Counted from the stretch's first letter, positions 23,108-34,092 are shown. The stretch is DNA of 64,000 nucleotides from Cyanidiococcus yangmingshanensis (GCA_013995675.1 VWRR01000002.1:620001-684000); one strand, 5' to 3'. A program made the numbers and translations. Notes: generated by a model from the sequence alone, not told the origin.

Positions 23108-24340
23108 TGATTCACAATGCGATCTACGTATCGCGCATTTCCACAATGGATAGAGACAAGTTCCAAAGGCCGAGCTGGGTCTCTCCTCCCGCCGACGGGG
23201 GATATGCTTCGAGAAACGTGCCTGTCCACCATTGCGGCCTCCTAGCTTGCCATCCAAATCACCAAACGCGGATCCCCTATGACAAGGTGACCACCACGCG
23301 CCTATTCCAGCACAGATTGCTTCTTTATCGTTGAGGTTCTGTGCACCACGGGCGCCTCACGCTTCCCAGCTACTCCAAAGTAGTCGCGGGAGCGTCATGA
23401 TCTTGACACCTCTCGATTCCGTCCGCCCTGAGGTTTCCGTTCACTGAATAACCCTGAGCCATGAATGCTCGAGACAGCATGCTGCCGGTAGGGAAACCGC
23501 CTGCGCCATCGACGACAACGACCCCAGCCATCGGTGCGCGCGCATGCGTGTGCACGACGCCGATTCCGTTGCGGCGTGCGCCCTGCGATAGAGGACCCCG
23601 TGTCACACCACGACACGCATGGCGGCATGTGACACGGCGTCGACGATCCCTCGAACACGCGATGGATCGCTCGGCGTCGGCGAATGGGTCGGTTCTGAAA
23701 CGCCTCCATCTCGGCAGGGATGCGCTACGGACGGCGGCGTTACTAGGCAACACACTTCCGCCGTAAAAGCTCGGTAACGACACCGCCGTCAGGGTGGCAC
23801 GTGTGTACGCGCGCTTGGACGACTGTGCTGCATAGCGTTGGACCACAAACCATAGCTACTTGTGACGCTACAGTCGGTTTGCGCCTCTCCTATGCCATGC
23901 TATACTGGTTGGTTTTCGAAAGGGGATGCACGAGCTTGCGATGGCGGACGTCACTCGAGCAGTACGGCACTTGCTGTTGAGGCTATGAATGCTGGTGCGC
24001 GGGTGAAGCTGAGTTGCCCGCGACCGGAAATGCTGGGGTTTGTGGCCGTTGGTTGTAGCGGCCGTGCTATCGGGGTCGCAACCTTGTCCTCGCGGTTGCT
24101 GGGACGCGCAGTGTGCTGGTCGGCGCCGACGCCAGCAGCGGAGCGCCCTCCGTCTGCACTGTCTGCAAAAGCGTCCACCGAGCCCAGTACTGCTTCCCGA
24201 GTTGGCGTGCGAGGCGGGTCTTTGGCCAGAGCTGGCTCCGCAACGAGGTGAAATCGCTACAGACGTTGTGCGGTCCTATGACTTGACCTTGAGTCCATCC
24301 GTGCTTGGTCGCTTACTTACCCGGTGAGCTGGTGTGTGGA
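23108..24340. other. Long spacer, no supported gene
   Basis: About 1.2 kb between the Rag-like gene and the NUMOD3-like gene. Frames of 75-160 codons occur on both strands (23370-23846 minus, 23862-24251 plus) but lack motifs and end without protein-like context. Part could encode an N-terminal extension of the next gene in another frame; I cannot support it. Confidence 0.4.
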
Positions 24341-25209
24341 ATGGATTTCCGCTCCCTCGAACGAATGCGAAAGGATGGAGAGAAGCAAAATTGGGTATCG
24401 AAAATGGGACCGAAGCAGCCCAAGAATCATGCGCAAAGCGCCGAGAACATACCCGTAATGACATCCTGCGGCTGCGGCCTGAGTCAGCAGTTACGCCCAA
24501 ACAGCAGCGCCAAGGCAATACCCAGGTGGGTCGTTCTACTGTGCGACCTGCATCCTTCATGGCAGACCATCAAGCAACAGAAAGCTGTCTCAGTCAGTGA
24601 GCGTGCACGTGCTCTGGCGTCACCGCGGGACACACCCAGTGAACGCTGCTCTATGACCATGATTGTTGAACAAAACGAAAAAACTCAGGTCAGTCTCGCC
24701 TATCATTTTCGAAACATGCGTTCCTTAGCAGCAAGGCGTCATTGGGCTGACCCCTTCTATCGTCATCGGGTACTTGAGGCGCGAAGGCGGACCCTGAATC
24801 GCAAACGACGTGTCGCCGCTGCTCTTGCGAGAGCCGAATCGAACCAAAGCACACCACAGACTGGTGAGCCAGAACCTACAACCGGCGTTAGCACTGAATC
24901 GCCTAAAAAAGCAGTGACCAAACAGGTGCTGCGTCGAAGCCGCCGAGCTGGCCCCGTGGAAAGCATCACAGCTTGTGGACGAGCGACGGGCCAAAGAACT
25001 CATTGCATACTGCGCAATCCAACGCGAAACGTGCCCAAAAACATCGCCAACTGCAAGCAGATAGGATTGGATGGATGCAACAACGTCTGGCTGCAGGCGC
25101 TGAACTACGTCAACGGCTCCTTGACCCCGCCTACAGGGCGGATTTGCAACGTCATCGCAGCGAAATCGCGGCGTTGCGACACGCAAAAAACCATCGACAT
25201 GTCGAGTGA
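24341..25209 (+). CDS. Putative NUMOD3-like modular DNA-binding protein, with frame breaks
   Basis: About 288 residues over three successive frames. Two similar modules stand out: FRNMRSLAARRHWADPFYR (then VLEARRRTLNRKRR) and, further on, RIGWMQQRLAAGAELRQRL followed by LDPAYRADLQRHRSEIAAL. The shared pattern of a basic helix, W/L-x-DP-x-YR and another basic helix resembles NUMOD3 modules, which in homing endonucleases contact DNA and which plants and algae also carry in stand-alone, often plastid-directed proteins. No nuclease domain (GIY-YIG, HNH) is present, so I do not call it a homing endonuclease. The frame advances by one in the CCCC run at 24952-24955 and again near 25020. Ignoring one base at each gives AGPWKASQLVDERRAKELIA and then NAKRAQKHRQLQADRI, both natural sequence. 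The N-terminal third is uncertain. Confidence 0.4.
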
Positions 25210-25953
25210 GTGCGTGCATGCGTGCGTGCGTGCACAGGCAACGATACTGAGAGCCATCGCCAGCGGCATTCAGCACTCGCAAGACTCATCCAGAAAGGAA
25301 AACCTCTTGGTGCGCGATTCATTCTAAAGTTAGACAGGTCGGTCGGGTGCACGAGGGTCAAAACAGTATGTGCACGAAAATGATTGGGTGACAACGTTCT
25401 TAACTAGAAATCTGATTCGTAAATGAACGACAGAGGATAGTGCTTGGGTTGAAATAGCTATGCTCACCGAACCATTGATGGATTCTGAGCGCTGGCCTTT
25501 CGGGGCGGCTGTCGAGCGTCCACGCCTCGGTTCCTCACGACGGTTTCATGGAACAGGTCTGACCATGCAACTGGTAGCGGCTTCATCCGCAACGCAACTG
25601 GGCGTGTGGTGATATTGCAAGGTTTTCGAAATGTCCTGGCAAGGCGGCCCGTTTGAGGCTGCCAAATGCGAGCGAGGGATTGTACCCACTAGCTTGGGCA
25701 GGGCCTCGAACTGCCTCCATTCGAGGCAATGGTCAGACAACGCTACTGCCTGGGCGAGCCTGGGAGACTCAGGTCGCGTTCAGGTTACTTCGTTCGAGGG
25801 AGATGCGCTTGCTCATATCGACAGTTTGTAGAAATCAAGAGCACACCACTGGTGCAGGCGAGCGCTCAAGCACTTTCCTTGGTTGCACCGGTACGTTCTG
25901 ACTCGGCTCCTCGCCCTGTCGATTGCGCACCGTTTTGGCCGTTACCGGTGCCG
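25210..25953. other. Convergent spacer with a short TGCG-rich tract
   Basis: About 740 bases. Near 25211-25232, just past the upstream stop, there is a short TGCG/TGCA tandem tract. The rest shows no supported gene. It lies between the 3' ends of the NUMOD3-like gene (+) and the channel gene (-). Confidence 0.45.
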
Positions 25954-27084
25954 CTAGGTCAATTTCTCTCCGCATATTCGGCAGTAGCGCGCGTCACGGC
26001 TATGGTTCTTTTGGCCGCATCGGGAACATTCAACGCCACGAGCCATTTGATTATATAGGAAACTCGATCCGTCAGAACCGTGCTCGTGCGCCGCATCGGA
26101 AGTGAAAAGAGCCCTCCCGAGCTGCCCCAATTGAAACGGGATGATTGCGACCCCGACAAGTATCGCTAGAGAGATGGTGAGCTTGCCCAACGGAGTGCGA
26201 GGTGCCAAATCACCTAATCCCACCGTGGTCAGGCTCACGATAGAGAAGTAAAGCGCATCAAAGTAAGTTTGGAACTGCGGGTTCGAACCATGTTCCGCGT
26301 CGTATATCAGTCCGCTGGTTACCCAAATGATGCTCGCCAAGGTGAACACAATCTGTGCAATGCGCAACTTGTACTCGGCGTACGCAGCATCCGCGCGTCC
26401 CAGGAAGAAACGACGGAAGGTATCCTCCTCGACCAGGCGTTCCAGGCGCAGAATGCGGAGCACGCGGAGTAGACGCACGAACTGTAATTCAAATGCATCA
26501 CTCACGAAACCCTGAGCGACAAAAAGGGGGAATATGCTCACAAAATCAATCAGCATGGCTTTTCTCAGCAAATAGCGAGGATCGAGGCCCTGAGAATAGA
26601 ATCGCAGCAGGTACTCGACGACAAATATCGACGAGATGAACGCCTCAATCCGCATAAGGATGGTGCGCAGCTCTATGGTAAGCTGCGGCAACGTCTCAAC
26701 GGCGTACAACGCAGATACAGTCACAATCATGCCGGTAAGCACGAGCTCGTAAGCAGGTGAATTGAGTGCTTCGTCCAGCTCCCGCGCCAAGGGGAGTTGG
26801 AGCGGCCGCCGTTCTGCCGGTGATCCCTCCTGTTCCCCGTCCAATTCAGCCCGCAGCGACGTAGCGGATGTCTTCAAGATAGGGATCGAGTGGATGATGG
26901 GCGAAAGCTTCAGACATCGACGCCGAACGGTGTACCTTCGGCAGCAGCGCTGACCTAGCAACTTGGTGCGTTCTTGGGCGCCACCGTAACAAGTTCGCTT
27001 CAGCACCAACAACTCGGAGGTTTGATCCCCGGCTCGTTGCCATCGCGCTGCATACACAAACGCAACTCTATATATAACATTCAT
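25954..27084 (-). CDS. Voltage-gated-type 6TM potassium channel with C-terminal zinc ribbon
   Basis: A 376-residue single-subunit 6TM channel. About 100 basic, acid-poor residues come first (MNVIYRVAFVYAARWQRAGD), suggesting an organelle transit peptide. S1 begins ELVLTGMIVTVSALYAVE; S4 is FVRLLRVLRILRLERL with Arg at every third position; the pore has SIVSLTTVGLGDLAP, the filter being TVGLGD instead of TVGYGD. S6 is LTISLAILVGVAIIPFQLG. The tail is a four-Cys zinc ribbon: CSRCGQKNHSRDARYCRICG. Cyanobacterial 6TM channels of the SynK kind often end in such a ribbon, so a plastid (thylakoid or envelope) channel of cyanobacterial origin is a reasonable inference. No other Met precedes S1, which fixes the start. 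The frame is intact. Confidence 0.88.
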   Translation of the reverse strand: MNVIYRVAFVYAARWQRAGDQTSELLVLKRTCYGGAQERTKLLGQRCCRRYTVRRRCLKLSPIIHSIPILKTSATSLRAELDGEQEGSPAERRPLQLPLARELDEALNSPAYELVLTGMIVTVSALYAVETLPQLTIELRTILMRIEAFISSIFVVEYLLRFYSQGLDPRYLLRKAMLIDFVSIFPLFVAQGFVSDAFELQFVRLLRVLRILRLERLVEEDTFRRFFLGRADAAYAEYKLRIAQIVFTLASIIWVTSGLIYDAEHGSNPQFQTYFDALYFSIVSLTTVGLGDLAPRTPLGKLTISLAILVGVAIIPFQLGQLGRALFTSDAAHEHGSDGSSFLYNQMARGVECSRCGQKNHSRDARYCRICGEKLT

Positions 27085-27669
27085 TTCACCCGTGTTCTTC
27101 CCGAGTCAACGTCGCTTTCATAGTCACGCGCTCGGAACGTTCCCCTTGAACAGAGCATATCTCACGGGTGTGCCGCGTCGATACCTCGGCGCCCGATCCG
27201 TTCCGCCATTTTGAATTCGGCACCAGAGACGCTCCGTTTCGATGTCCATCATAGGGCAGTGACGCCTGCGTTCAATCGTACCTCCGCGTAGAAACGACCA
27301 CTGGATTGACGCTTGCGATATTGCAGACACAACCAACTTTCAGACGTGTACAAGACTCCTCTAGGCTTGTTCCAGGTACTCGGAAGCACTTGGAGGGGCA
27401 AAGATTGCGGCTGCCACCATAGCCTCTGGGGCAACTTCTCCAAACGGTTTTTTGGTCGTTGACGCAGGGGAGCGTGCCTACACCCTCAGAGGTCGAGGCA
27501 CGGTGATCGAACTTCGGACGTTATAGGGTACTTAGGCCTCTAGGGGCGGAAACCCACCAGAGTCCTGAAGCTTGAGGCCCGTGGCGCGTCTACGTCAACG
27601 GAGGGTTCTTTACGACCTAACCGAGGTGGCTTGCTTCATCGCTGTGTATCGCTAAGATTTTTTCACTAG
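27085..27669. promoter_or_regulatory. Divergent promoter region
   Basis: About 585 bases between the channel ATG (-) and the Myb protein ATG (+). No supported gene or clear TATA box outside the coding sequence was found. Confidence 0.45.
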
Positions 27670-29579
27670 ATGCCAACAACTGGTGACTGGAGGAACTGGA
27701 CGGAAGCGGACAAGGTCGCTGCCTCTCTGGAGGAACTCGCTGCCCACGAGCCGATGGGTGTCGAGCTTCTTCAGAAGGCGCTTGCAGCAGATCATACCGT
27801 CTCACGCCTGCATGCATACGCGGAAGGCTCCATCTTTCTGGAACGTCTTCATGGAAGAACCATGGCCCGCTATTTGAGGGATCGTTTGCGACTGCTTTCC
27901 CTTTTCGAGACTCCAGAGCGGATTCTTGAAATCGCGAACGTCGTCTATTCCTCTCATCCGCGATCGTTTCATGAGGGCCAGAAACTTTTCCAGAAACTGA
28001 TGCTCGAGTTGCTTACGCAGTATGTTCTGCTTGACGGACTAGAGAATATGCATGGCGAGGAAAGGCTAGTGTTGGACTCGAGACCTCTCAGGGAGCTCGT
28101 ACAGGAAGATCCCTCATATGGCTCTGGCCTCGCTCAACAACGCTTGCATGAGCTGGAGTCCATTTTCGTCGACGCAAAGCATCTTGGTCCAAAAAGAGAT
28201 GGCCAAGACCAGCAACCGAATTCTGCCAAAATCAGTGAATCGTTTTCGGCTCAATATCGGAAGCTCGTTGCTTCGCGGTTCCCAACAGAGCGGATCGTTT
28301 CAATTGTAGAAGCATACACCAACGCGCTGCTTGAATGGCTGGGCGAGCCACCGCTTTCGGCAATGATCGCGGAACTTGACCGAATTGTCTCAGGACATCG
28401 AGGCTTTCTCGACGAAAGAGAAACACTCGTCATCACCTGCCCCACCGCCTCTTGGAGATGAGACGAAAGTTTGTGATGACGAGGCGTCCCCGGCGCCGGT
28501 CCCGCCCGCCAAGATTCATCCGGAAACCGCCTGCGAACGAATCGTCTGTGACCCCAGCAGCTGAGAGTGAATCCAGCCCTGCACGATCTCGCCATATGCA
28601 GGGCTCGGCACGGTCGCCCCGTCCGCTCAAGGCGACCTCCAAGGGGTCACCCAGTATAGCGCATCACCGCCAAACACCCGGGGCTAAAACGCCCGCAAAA
28701 AGAACGAAACATGCACCGTCATCGCCTGATAAGCGGGATACGCGACCAAGCAGTCGCTCAGATTCGAAGGCCAATTCACCTTTGAAAGACGCGCCAGCTC
28801 AACGCTCAGCCACACAACAGCTAGCACAAGGGGCCTCACCCGCTGTGAAGGACCCGATCGCAGAGGCTTTACGGTATACGGAATCGAATGAGGCAATGCC
28901 AGACACAGAGACGAAGCGTCAAAAGTCCGGAAAGCGGACATTGCTAGCTCGGTCCGAGCCATCAGCATCCGATGATCGGCGACCAAGCCCGAGGCCGAAC
29001 AAACCAGGAATGGCTCGAGACCGTCTGAATTCGACCGAAGCAAACATACATACGCCGCTGAAAGGAGAGGCAAACCGCGAACCGTCACGGGCACCAGAGG
29101 CGGTGACTGACCAAACGCCAAACGAGACCACCGGGCCGACACAAAGACAGGACGCTCCGACGCAGCCGTCATCAACGCTGGATGCAGACAGCCATCAAGC
29201 GCATGTGCGCTACACGCCCGATGAAGACGAGGCTCTGCTCGATGGTATTCGTGCTTACGGCATGGGCCATTGGCGACTCATTCTGAATCGAATACAGGAC
29301 CGGCTTCAGATGTCTCATCGGGCACCGCAATCGCTTCGAAAGCGAGCGGAACAGTTGGGTTTGCAACCAGAGCGTTATCCTCCGCCAGTGCCGCAGATAT
29401 CGCGCTCGGCCGTGGTGCGCTTCACCACCGAAGAGGATGCAGAGCTGCGAAAGGGAATCGAATTGTTCGGCTATGGCTCGTGGGCGCTCATTCTGAAGCA
29501 TCGACATTTTCATCCGAAACGAACGACTCATTCGTTGAAGTCGCGAGCTCGTTTTTTGAAGAGGAACCGGCTCCTCTAG
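27670..29579 (+). CDS. Double-Myb (telobox-like) DNA-binding protein, TRF-like candidate, with frame breaks
   Basis: About 635 residues over three frames. The N-terminal 250 residues are helical (TVSRLHAYAEGSIFLERLHG, LLELLTQYVLLDGLENMHGEE style) and could be a TRFH-like dimerisation domain, but that rests on fold-like pattern only. A long Ser/Pro/Lys-rich linker follows. The C-terminus has two Myb/SANT repeats: VRYTPDEDEALLDGIRAYG with HWRLILNRI, and VRFTTEEDAELRKGIELFG with SWALILKHR then THSLKSRARFLKR. The second ends like the telobox DNA-recognition helix of TRF proteins. TRF/Taz1-type proteins coat telomeric duplex DNA; paired C-terminal Myb repeats are unusual for them, so a transcription factor is the alternative. 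The frame advances by one near 28400-28440 and again near 28500-28540, both inside the disordered linker. Confidence 0.55.
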
Positions 29580-30025
29580 TTGAATGAGCTCAAAGATTAT
29601 CCTTCCAAGCGTGTCACGCCCGAGGCGATTCCGTACATCGACTCGAATAGAGCATTCAAACAATGGGAACTCGATACGTGCCCTTCTGGATATTCAGAGA
29701 GCCTAGTGCGACTCGACTCGACAAGTTGCGAGATCTTCAGCCCCTTTATCGAACACCGTAACGCGATGGCAACAACATGGACCAATGGTGCGAACTCGAG
29801 GAGCAAAGGGTACTGCTTGGAAACCCTGAAACCAAGATGTTCCGTGAACCGTATTTGCCCCTTGCAATGCAAAGACGGGACATTCGCCTGACGCATCCGA
29901 ATAGATGCGTTCGCATGTCCCTGTCAACAACCTCAGGCCCAAGGTTGTGCGCGTGGCCCCCAGGAAAACGAAAGCTTTGGAAGCATCGGATTGGTTGCGA
30001 TACAACTTCCCCTGAATATGGTCGT
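29580..30025. other. Convergent spacer
   Basis: About 450 bases between the stops of the double-Myb gene (+) and the CSN6-like gene (-). Overlapping frames on both strands are not protein-like. Nothing else is seen. Confidence 0.45.
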
Positions 30026-31466
30026 TTATACGGGAGCGACTCGTCGCCTGGAACGCATCGGAAACCGATGCACCGCCAAGCGCTCGTAAAGCGTTGCCAA
30101 GCCGGCTGCCTCCAGACAGAGACCTTCCATGGCGACAGCGACGTCCATACCTTCGGATATAAAGCGAGAAACCGCACACACGTCCGGTGCCGAATCTGTA
30201 TACTCGTCGAAAGGAATCCTCGCCAAACAGCGATGAAGCTCCCCCCAAAGTGACGCCTCTGCTTCCGGTAGATAAACCAAATCTTCGGCACTTGGGCAGG
30301 ATCCAAAGCGAAATTCGATAGCGTCGAATACGGCTCGGATCGTTCGCACGCGCTCGAGGAGCATTCTTGTTGCCTGCTCGAGACTGCACAGCTGAGCTTG
30401 CAAGCGCTCGCAACTTGCTGTGTCCCGCACGCTCCGCAGAGCGAGTGCCATCGCAGCTCTGAGCGCGTCAACCTGGGTCATGCAATTCGGCGACGACCCA
30501 TCAGCATCATCTCCTGTGACAGCGGAAAGTCCGTAATGGACCATAGTCGCTTCAGGAGTCAGGCCGATGTGCAAGCCACGCCGTCCCAGAGCGCTCGTGG
30601 GAAAAACCACCACCCGAGGACATCAAGTCTCCTGCGGGATGCGTTGTCTCCGTGCTTGCCTCCTTCCTTGGTTTGGCAAACGCGTCCTCGCGACTTGAAG
30701 TGTCGTGGTGCTCATCACGAGACGTCCACGCGCTTGTCTCGGAGCGAATCAGTTCGTTCCTCGTCGGCTTATGACGCAAAGTCTCCATAACCCATCGTTC
30801 TGCCTCAGATTCCTCGACTGTGAGCGATAATGCACAGACGCTGAGACTCGCCAGCAGGTCATCCCAGCCTCGTTTGAGGTGCGCGTCCATGGTGTCGGTT
30901 ACCGTCACATTGCAGTCCTGATGCTGTATCCGAGGTGTTACCAACCATGCCTGCATTTGTGGGACGACATCTCGATTGTTCGCTGATGGAGGCGGCTCCA
31001 TTCGAATTTCGAGCCAGAGCGCTTCCTGCTGAAACTGGTGTATGATCGCTGCCTCGATACTGAGCAGCTGTGCATAGGAGGTTGTTGCTCCTCCCGCTAC
31101 AGGTGGGCTCTTTGCAGTATACCATCCGAGCAGCGCCTTGTTTGGATGAGCGAGACAAGCTGCCTCGTAGACGCGTTCAATGTTATGCGGAGTCAGTGGC
31201 GCACACTCGAGTGCGAGCATGACCTCCCATTCGGCACCCTCTTCTGGCAAGTACTTTCGCGATGATGTCAACCGCGACCCGTAGGACTGAACACGCTTCG
31301 TTCCCAGAAGAATACCCTGAGCCGTAGTGTCTGAGCCAGCCTCATGGCTTCTGGTTACGGCTCCAAGCGACTCTCGGCGCTTCTTCAGTGCGCACGTATA
31401 GGCGTCGGCGATTCGAAAAAGCGCCAACGGATGGATAGAGACCAGTCCACGCGGCCCGACCTCCAT
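30026..31466 (-). CDS. MPN-domain protein, COP9 signalosome subunit 6-like, with one frame break
   Basis: About 479 residues in two frames (31466 to about 30606, then to 30026). The MPN domain is clear: VSIHPLALFRIADAYT, GILLGTKR, EWEVMLALEC, NKALLGWYTAKSPP. It lacks the JAMM metal ligands (ExnHxHx10D), so it is an MPN(-) scaffold like CSN6, Rpn8 or eIF3f. The segment SLTVEESEAERWVMETLRH matches the CSN6/Rpn8 pattern. The C-terminal frame has the helical bundle expected of CSN6 (LEQATRMLLERVRTIRAVFD). eIF3f is accounted for at 42597, so CSN6 is the best remaining choice; Rpn8 is possible. The frame shifts by one in the AAAAA run at 30602-30606, where ignoring one base reads GGGFPTSALGRRG. A Ser/Thr-rich insert lies between domain and tail. 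GTG precedes the chosen ATG. Confidence 0.62.
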
Positions 31467-31865
31467 CACAAACGATCTTCTCTAGCGGACACCAGCTGGT
31501 ACTGAAACCGCGGTCGCACCACGCCGAGGCCAGTTGTCGCGTGCCCCAGGGCGCGGTCTAGAGAGCCGTCGATCTCTCTCAGCTGGCGAGTACCCAAGAA
31601 CCGTTCTGGCAAGCGTTCACGCGTACAAGTTCAAGATCACACTGAAAGATAATTTAAGCAGGACCTCCAGGCAAACCTTATCCACAGAGTGTCTCATAAA
31701 AAATGAACGTCCCGAAACCGTATTCGTGGTTCGTCGAAGGGTTATTCGCAGTCAAAGCGCCCTGGTCGCTTCTCGATGAGATGACCGGACAGCGCTCATC
31801 GGGCGCAATTGTTGTAGTGTGTCCGTTCAAGGTGTTCAGACCCCTTTTTTTGGATACCGCTGCCC
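31467..31865. promoter_or_regulatory. Divergent promoter region
   Basis: About 400 bases separate the CSN6-like gene (-) and the membrane-protein gene (+). Both promoters must lie here. No distinct motif was found. Confidence 0.5.
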
Positions 31866-33368
31866 ATGGAAGGCGGTAGCATTGGTAAAGCACCGCTTGA
31901 TGAGCACAGTTGGGGTGTCCTGGAGACAGATGATTCACGTCTGGGTCAAGAGGCGGTGTTCGAGCCCTGGCAAGGTCGAGCCGTTGCCGAGACTTCCTGC
32001 GACGCCTCCCTGGACGGGGACCCGGCCAAGGTGTACGAGCACTCCCCCGAGCGGAAACTGAGCGAATACGGCTCCGAAGACCTAGAGTTTGTGTACCAAG
32101 GAGCAGATGTTCTTGATAAAGGGGAATCGGGGTCCACTGGAGCGACTGTACCAGGCCAAACGAGGGGGCGTCCTCGCGATAGCCGATGGAAAGCGAGAAG
32201 TCGACGACGACAAGGACGATACGAACGTCTGCCAGCGCAGCCAGATGGCACTGTGACGCCTCGTCGGGCAGAGCAGATGAATGCGGGGTGCGTGGGCGCC
32301 CCCGACGCAATCGAGGCTGAAGATAGTAACAGAGAGGGTATCAACGAGATTGAGGCCCTCAGCGATAGCGCTCCGACGGGGCCGACACGGATGATCGGGC
32401 ATCCCTCAGGCGAGCCCCTCTCTCTAGAACGTACTGATAGCGTTGACTTGGAGCAAGGGCGTGCGCAAGAACCGGTGCTTTTTAACGCAGCGGTTCGGCC
32501 AAAACGCTGGTCTTGGAAACGTCTCTTTCGACGGCTTTTCGAGTGGCGCGGACCGCGTCACGCAACCGGAGGTGCTGGGACTGCCCCAAATCAGCCATAC
32601 AATACGCTTCAGCTAGAGCAGGAACTCAGCGATGACGACGATGATACAGGAGTGGGTCATGAAGGTACCGACGGCCCCGAAATGCTCAGTGCAGCCATTG
32701 GTGACTTTCTATCGGCGCAGCACAGTTGGGAGATCCACGCTCATCGGCTAGTGTCCCAGCCTGACCTCTCCTACGCGATTGCAGTGAACAGGGAAGCTCT
32801 CGAGCGAAAAGAGCACTTGCGCGCGGAGGAACAGCAACAGGCTGCGGAACAATCACGACTACGGATGGCAGCGATGCAGGTTCGTTCGCTCTTCATCCGT
32901 GACGCCTCTCATGACGAGTCCATGGCTACCGGTGACCCCGAGACATTTGACCTAAGTGTTGCTGAACTCGAAATGCACGAGCGACGCGTTCGTGCCTTTC
33001 GTATTCTACTCCTCTTTGACGCGATCTTTTTTGTCCTTTTAAGTATCACCTGGTTGGACGCGTTGATTGCCCATGAAATGGGAAGCGTTCCCAACGCGAT
33101 CATCAATGGTGTGGTCTGCGTAACCAACATCATCATTGACGTCGTCGGTCTGCGAGCAGTGAGCATCCAATCGGCACGGTGGTTAGGTGTCTTTATTGCT
33201 CTCTACTGGGTATCGCTGATCGGCACCATCATTGCGATTCCGTTACTTCCGCTGATTCCGTTACTGAGATTCCTTCTTCTGCCAATGGCTGCAGCGATCA
33301 AGCAATTTATAGAATTCCAGGAGCGGCAACAAGAGCAACTTCAACATCAAGCTATGATTTTTGTGTAA
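31866..33368 (+). CDS. Membrane protein of unknown function with long acidic N-terminal region
   Basis: I do not recognise this 500-residue protein. The first 370 residues are hydrophilic and probably disordered, with a basic patch (RWKARSRRRQGRYERL), a Trp/Arg cluster (RWSWKRLFRRLFEWRG) and an Asp run (SDDDDDTG). An amphipathic, Gln/Glu-rich helix (HLRAEEQQQAAEQSRLRMAA) precedes the membrane part. The C-terminal 130 residues hold three or four hydrophobic helices, including ILLLFDAIFFVLLSITWLDA, IINGVVCVTNIIIDVVGL and LGVFIALYWVSLIGTIIAIP, followed by a short Gln-rich cytosolic tail. The layout suggests an endomembrane or plastid-envelope protein with a large soluble head. The ATG is unambiguous and the frame is intact. 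Confidence 0.7.
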   Translation: MEGGSIGKAPLDEHSWGVLETDDSRLGQEAVFEPWQGRAVAETSCDASLDGDPAKVYEHSPERKLSEYGSEDLEFVYQGADVLDKGESGSTGATVPGQTRGRPRDSRWKARSRRRQGRYERLPAQPDGTVTPRRAEQMNAGCVGAPDAIEAEDSNREGINEIEALSDSAPTGPTRMIGHPSGEPLSLERTDSVDLEQGRAQEPVLFNAAVRPKRWSWKRLFRRLFEWRGPRHATGGAGTAPNQPYNTLQLEQELSDDDDDTGVGHEGTDGPEMLSAAIGDFLSAQHSWEIHAHRLVSQPDLSYAIAVNREALERKEHLRAEEQQQAAEQSRLRMAAMQVRSLFIRDASHDESMATGDPETFDLSVAELEMHERRVRAFRILLLFDAIFFVLLSITWLDALIAHEMGSVPNAIINGVVCVTNIIIDVVGLRAVSIQSARWLGVFIALYWVSLIGTIIAIPLLPLIPLLRFLLLPMAAAIKQFIEFQERQQEQLQHQAMIFV

Positions 33369-33630
33369 ATGAGCCATCCTTCGAACGATCATCTCTACTG
33401 GGAAGGATCGCCTGGTTGAGATCCGTGCCTCCACTTGGACTTGTTCGAAATCGTTCTTCATGGTCGACGCGCCAAGCACGCAACCTATGGAGCACTGCCA
33501 AACTCGAGTGCGAGGCTTTCCGAGAAACCGATCTGGATCTTGGTGGTGCTCGCTCGGCCATCGCCGGAGGCTTTCGCGTCGTGCCGACACTGGTCGAGTC
33601 CGCGACGCACCCCGATGGAGTTCTTCAGCG

Positions 33631-33659
33631 CGTCGTCCATCTCTTGCGCATTTGCGGGG
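33631..33659. repeat. 29-bp direct repeat, copy 1
   Basis: Begins CGTCGTCCATCTCTTGCGCA and runs to TTTGCGGGG. It is identical to 33972-34000, 341 bases downstream in the same orientation. On the minus strand it reads PANAQEMDD in an open frame. Confidence 0.85.
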
Positions 33660-33971
33660 TCAAACACGTCAATGCATGCTCGCAAACCGCCCACCGTTGC
33701 CCTGGATACGATTTTTGATACAGCTGCGCTCAATCGATAGACCGTGGAGCATTGAATGGAACCGAGGCCCTCTGTTCGGCGTTTCCAGCCTCGTATCGGA
33801 AAGTTTGGCAAGGTGCACGCTCTGGGCCCAGGCCGCTATGATCATAAAGGGTACGGTCGTTTCCGAGGATCGCCCACTGCAGCACTATATTGGCTGTCTG
33901 GTGTGGTCGTATGGGACCAAGTCGCCACCATTCCTCTGAAATATACTTCTAGTGCTCATCGCAACGAAGGA

Positions 33972-34000
33972 CGTCGTCCATCTCTTGCGCATTTGCGGGG
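33972..34000. repeat. 29-bp direct repeat, copy 2
   Basis: Perfect copy of 33631-33659. On the minus strand the same residues (PANAQEMDD) are open but the frame closes soon after, so this copy is probably a fragment left by a local duplication. Confidence 0.85.
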
Positions 34001-34092
34001 CAATAGTCCGTTGCAGGGGTGAACGCTGATGCATGGTGGTCGGCTCGATCAGCGCAGGTCTCCACCAATCCTCGTGAGCGAGCTTATTGCGT

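Noticed and set aside
24341-25209. Homing endonuclease or mobile intron remnant
   Set aside because: Only NUMOD3-like modules are present; no nuclease motif and no intron context.
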